Positions 56,461-64,000 of a stretch of DNA of 64,000 nucleotides are shown here, piece after piece. Below the pieces are notes generated by a model. The model was not told the DNA's origin and searched no databases. It was given only the letters and a program-made list of their open reading frames with translations. Source of the DNA: Strigops habroptila. Its lineage: Eukaryota > Chordata > Aves > Psittaciformes > Psittacidae. The position numbers and the translations under genes were made by a program. The stretch's first letter is position 1. The number at the start of each line of letters is the position of its first letter. Location: the NCBI RefSeq assembly GCF_004027225.2, contig NC_044289.2, forward strand, positions 9,155,761 to 9,219,760, written 5' to 3'.

Positions 56461-58203
56461 GTTCACCAACTTATTCACTGAAGGAAGAGCTACACCCAGA
56501 CAGCTTTGCACAAATAAATATGGAGTGGAGAGACTTACGTAAGGTACTCCATAGCGATGCTCGCACTGAGAATGGTGGCTAAGTAAGTGCTATAACTCTA
56601 GAAAGACTTTAGAAATAAAAAGAACTGATTAGTAACACTGTTGTAAATCAGCTGTCATGGTTTCAATCACTACAACCTCCGGTAGTGAGTTTACTCCTCT
56701 GCGCCATGACGTGAGCAAAGACACCTTTGCTATTACTCCGTTAATAATTTGGTACTACAAGAGGAACAGCACTGACTAAGAGTTAGTGCAATGCCGACTT
56801 CCAGTCACAGTTCTACCAATGCACCCAAATCCTTATTTACAAGCACTTTACATGATCCGAGTCCCGGGCATGGCGCAGGGGCAGCATCCCCATCCCCTGC
56901 TGCAGAGGAGCAGGGCTGCCCCTCGCGCCGCTCTGCCCCGCGATGCTGAAGAGCGAATCTCCAACCAAACTAAAGCCAGTCTATGAAACCTTTGCTCTGA
57001 ACAAAGCAGCACACGAACGCTTGCATCCTATGCCAACTGATACGTTCACAGACCAACATGGCTTCTGTTGAGCTTTTTTTATGTCTTGAGGAAGCTGCCA
57101 CAGCATTAATTGCTCTGGATTTACTGCAGTGCTTTCCTGCTCATTGCCTGCGGTGCCTCCGAGCACGTCACCTCCCCGGCCCTCGCAGGAAGCTATTCCT
57201 TACGGGGCAGAGTGAAACTGCATTTTACATTCCAAATGATGAGGTTTAAGCAGTGGTCCATCTGAATGCCAGCTGCACAATGCTGGTGGACACGTTTTGG
57301 TTGAATTTCCCTTCCTGTTTCTCTCCCTCCCCTCAACCTCTCCTAACCCAGAATGTAAAAGTAAAACCAGCTTTACAAAGGATGGTGCAATGTAAATAGG
57401 CGCATGTGCAAGTAGAGTGCAACAAAAGTCAATGAGGGGATAGACTCACTAAAGAAAAGGAAGGAAAAGAAAAAGAGCTGGACATGTTGGGATACCCTGA
57501 GCAAATGCAGAAGCCTGTTTCTATAAACACATGTAAAACAATAAGCTCTTTAAGAACAGTTATGCCAAGATTAAATATATCAATACCACAGGCACTGCCC
57601 ACAACTCAGTCTGTAATGATGAAGCAAGTTAAAAAAACCCCTAAACCAAAAACCCCAACCACAACACCCGTCCCCTAGTGCCCTCCCCTTCCAAAAAGGT
57701 ACATTCTTCAGGTATGTGGGGTTCTTTTTCTGTTTTTGGGAACTCGTCAATAAGTCATGTATTTGGTTACAACACTTGGAGAGTACAAGCAAGTTTCACT
57801 TGTGCCTAGTTTTTCTGAAACCAAAGAAAAAGAACAAGAACTGGCTTTTTAAAAAAGGCTAAAAACAACAATGTGTTGTAATTCTACTATTGAGTTAAAA
57901 AATAAAGGAGGAAAAAAAAAAAGAAAAGGAAAACAGACTATTTGGCATTTTCTCTGCTTACTCCTGAATATTTTAAGGCCCTGAGATTAGAATATTATGT
58001 TCTTGGGACCACAGGGCTAGATAAAACCCTAGTGCATCAATTCTCTCGTTAAGCCCTAACCAAAGTTCTGGCCTTTCAAGCTAAGATCTACCTCCACTGA
58101 GACGAGGCTCAGGCGCCTCCGTTCGCTTTCCTTCAGAGGAGCTGATTACAAACCCATGGGATCGGTGGTGTTTTCTGCAGGGTCGCTCTTGCTGGCACGT
58201 CCA

Positions 58204-63114
<4,911 letters not shown>

Positions 63115-64000
63115 CTAAAACCAAATAGGAAACATTTATATATCATTTATGTTTGTGTAAAAGGCAAGGAATAAACATCCTTAAATATAACGTTTTCTTA
63201 TGAGATAATTTCTTGATCTGCTTTTATTATATGGAGGACCAGTTCTAGTGTGAAGAACAACAGTCTTCCTTTATGTTGCAGAACCACATCTCCAACATGA
63301 ACCTGTTGTAGGAGTCAAATTATTTTGATCCCAACCAAATCGTGGAAATACCCAAGGATCGAGGACAGGTTTGTTTAGGTAGAGCTCTCTTTCTTCCACA
63401 CATAAGCTCAAAGAGTGTGACTTATGGAATCTAATCAAAATCACCAACGCCATTATTTGTTTTAGCTTGTGTCAGAACAAACAAAACCACAAATCTAATA
63501 ACTGTCTAAGTATAAAAGCTCTCACAATACTCTGCCAAAATCTGAGTTTTAGTCTACTCTGCATTTTATTTATCACCCTCATGTCAAACATTTTAATTTC
63601 AAAGGAACAGATAGATGCTAACAAGAGCAGAACATACTGTGAAAAAGCATTATGTATTCCACGAAGAAGCTACATATAGAGAATTACAACACTGCTAATT
63701 TGCAAGTGTAACATCAGATGAGATTTTGGGTTACTCCATTCACTTACCACAGAAATAAAAATAGCAGTGAGATCATTTGGATTTTGCATGGCACAGCTTA
63801 GAAGTAAAGAGCCAAACAAAACCCCTGCATTCAGCAAACGCTCCCATTACGTACTTCTGACTGAATTTCAATTTTCTCAGTAAAGTATCAGAGAGCTGAG
63901 TTCTGCAAAGCCTGCTACATTCTAGGAGCTGAAATGAGCCAAGCAAATAGCAAAGTAGCACATTCTGCAGTGAAAAATTAGAACTAAGAACTAAAGAAAT
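63115..64000 (-). other. PTPN1: PTPN1 intron, continues beyond the window
   Basis: Intron upstream of residue 119. I looked on the minus strand for the preceding exon (expected to encode the GPLPNT and FWEMVW region) and did not find it, so it lies past 64000. Nothing else is recognised. Confidence 0.75.

Larger units (their letters stand above)
54925..58203 (-). other. PTPN1: PTPN1 3' UTR (about 3.3 kb)
   Basis: Minus-strand sequence from the stop codon to the distal poly(A) signal. It contains three AATAAA signals (56375-56380, 55129-55134, 54942-54947), a guanine-run element at 56439-56460 and an encoded A20 tract at 55102-55121. No open frame here has coding character; the plus-strand frame at 55236-55796 is a chance frame. 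The distal end is inferred from signals only. Confidence 0.7.

Noticed and set aside
63773-63961. Minus-strand frame tested as the preceding PTPN1 exon
   Set aside because: It does not resemble the expected PTP1B segment before residue 119, and no acceptor/donor pair fits.

Overview
The window is vertebrate nuclear DNA and almost certainly avian. The signs are AT-rich intergenic and intronic sequence, large introns with canonical GT-AG boundaries, and CR1 retrotransposon 3' ends, including the ATTCTATGATTCTATG terminus. No prokaryotic operon, integron, CRISPR or phage organisation is present. Nearly all long open frames outside the exons listed here are chance frames.

Layout: (1) 1-1.8 kb is upstream intergenic DNA ending in a polypurine stretch. 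(2) 1.8-2.5 kb is a CpG island that looks like the promoter of the plus-strand gene, followed by a 19-21 bp minisatellite and a candidate alternative first exon. (3) 2.7-23.4 kb is a very long first intron with two CR1 3' ends, a U2 snRNA-like fragment and CTCF-like motifs. (4) 23.4-53.9 kb is RIPOR3 (FAM65C) on the plus strand, reconstructed here as 21 coding exons. They join in frame to 942 codons plus stop, close to the human length as I recall it (about 946 residues). (5) 53.9-54.9 kb is a gap of about 1 kb with a reversed CR1 fragment. (6) 54.9-63.1 kb is the 3' two thirds of PTPN1 (PTP1B) on the minus strand. Five coding exons run from residue 119 to the stop at 435, followed by a long 3' UTR. 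Residue numbers match human PTP1B, so the N-terminal exons (residues 1-118) must lie beyond 64 kb.

The two genes converge tail to tail, as they do in mammals, so this is a conserved synteny block (human 20q13.13). RIPOR3 belongs to the RIPOR/FAM65 family, whose better-studied members bind Rho GTPases. PTP1B is the ER-anchored tyrosine phosphatase that dampens insulin and leptin receptor signalling. No functional link between them is implied.

I found no undescribed biological system. The items most worth a second look are a candidate alternative N-terminus for RIPOR3 whose splice phase fits exon 2, a 24-nt symmetric microexon, a guanine-rich element and an encoded A20 tract in the PTPN1 3' UTR, two atypical splice donors, and a U2-derived fragment in intron 1.
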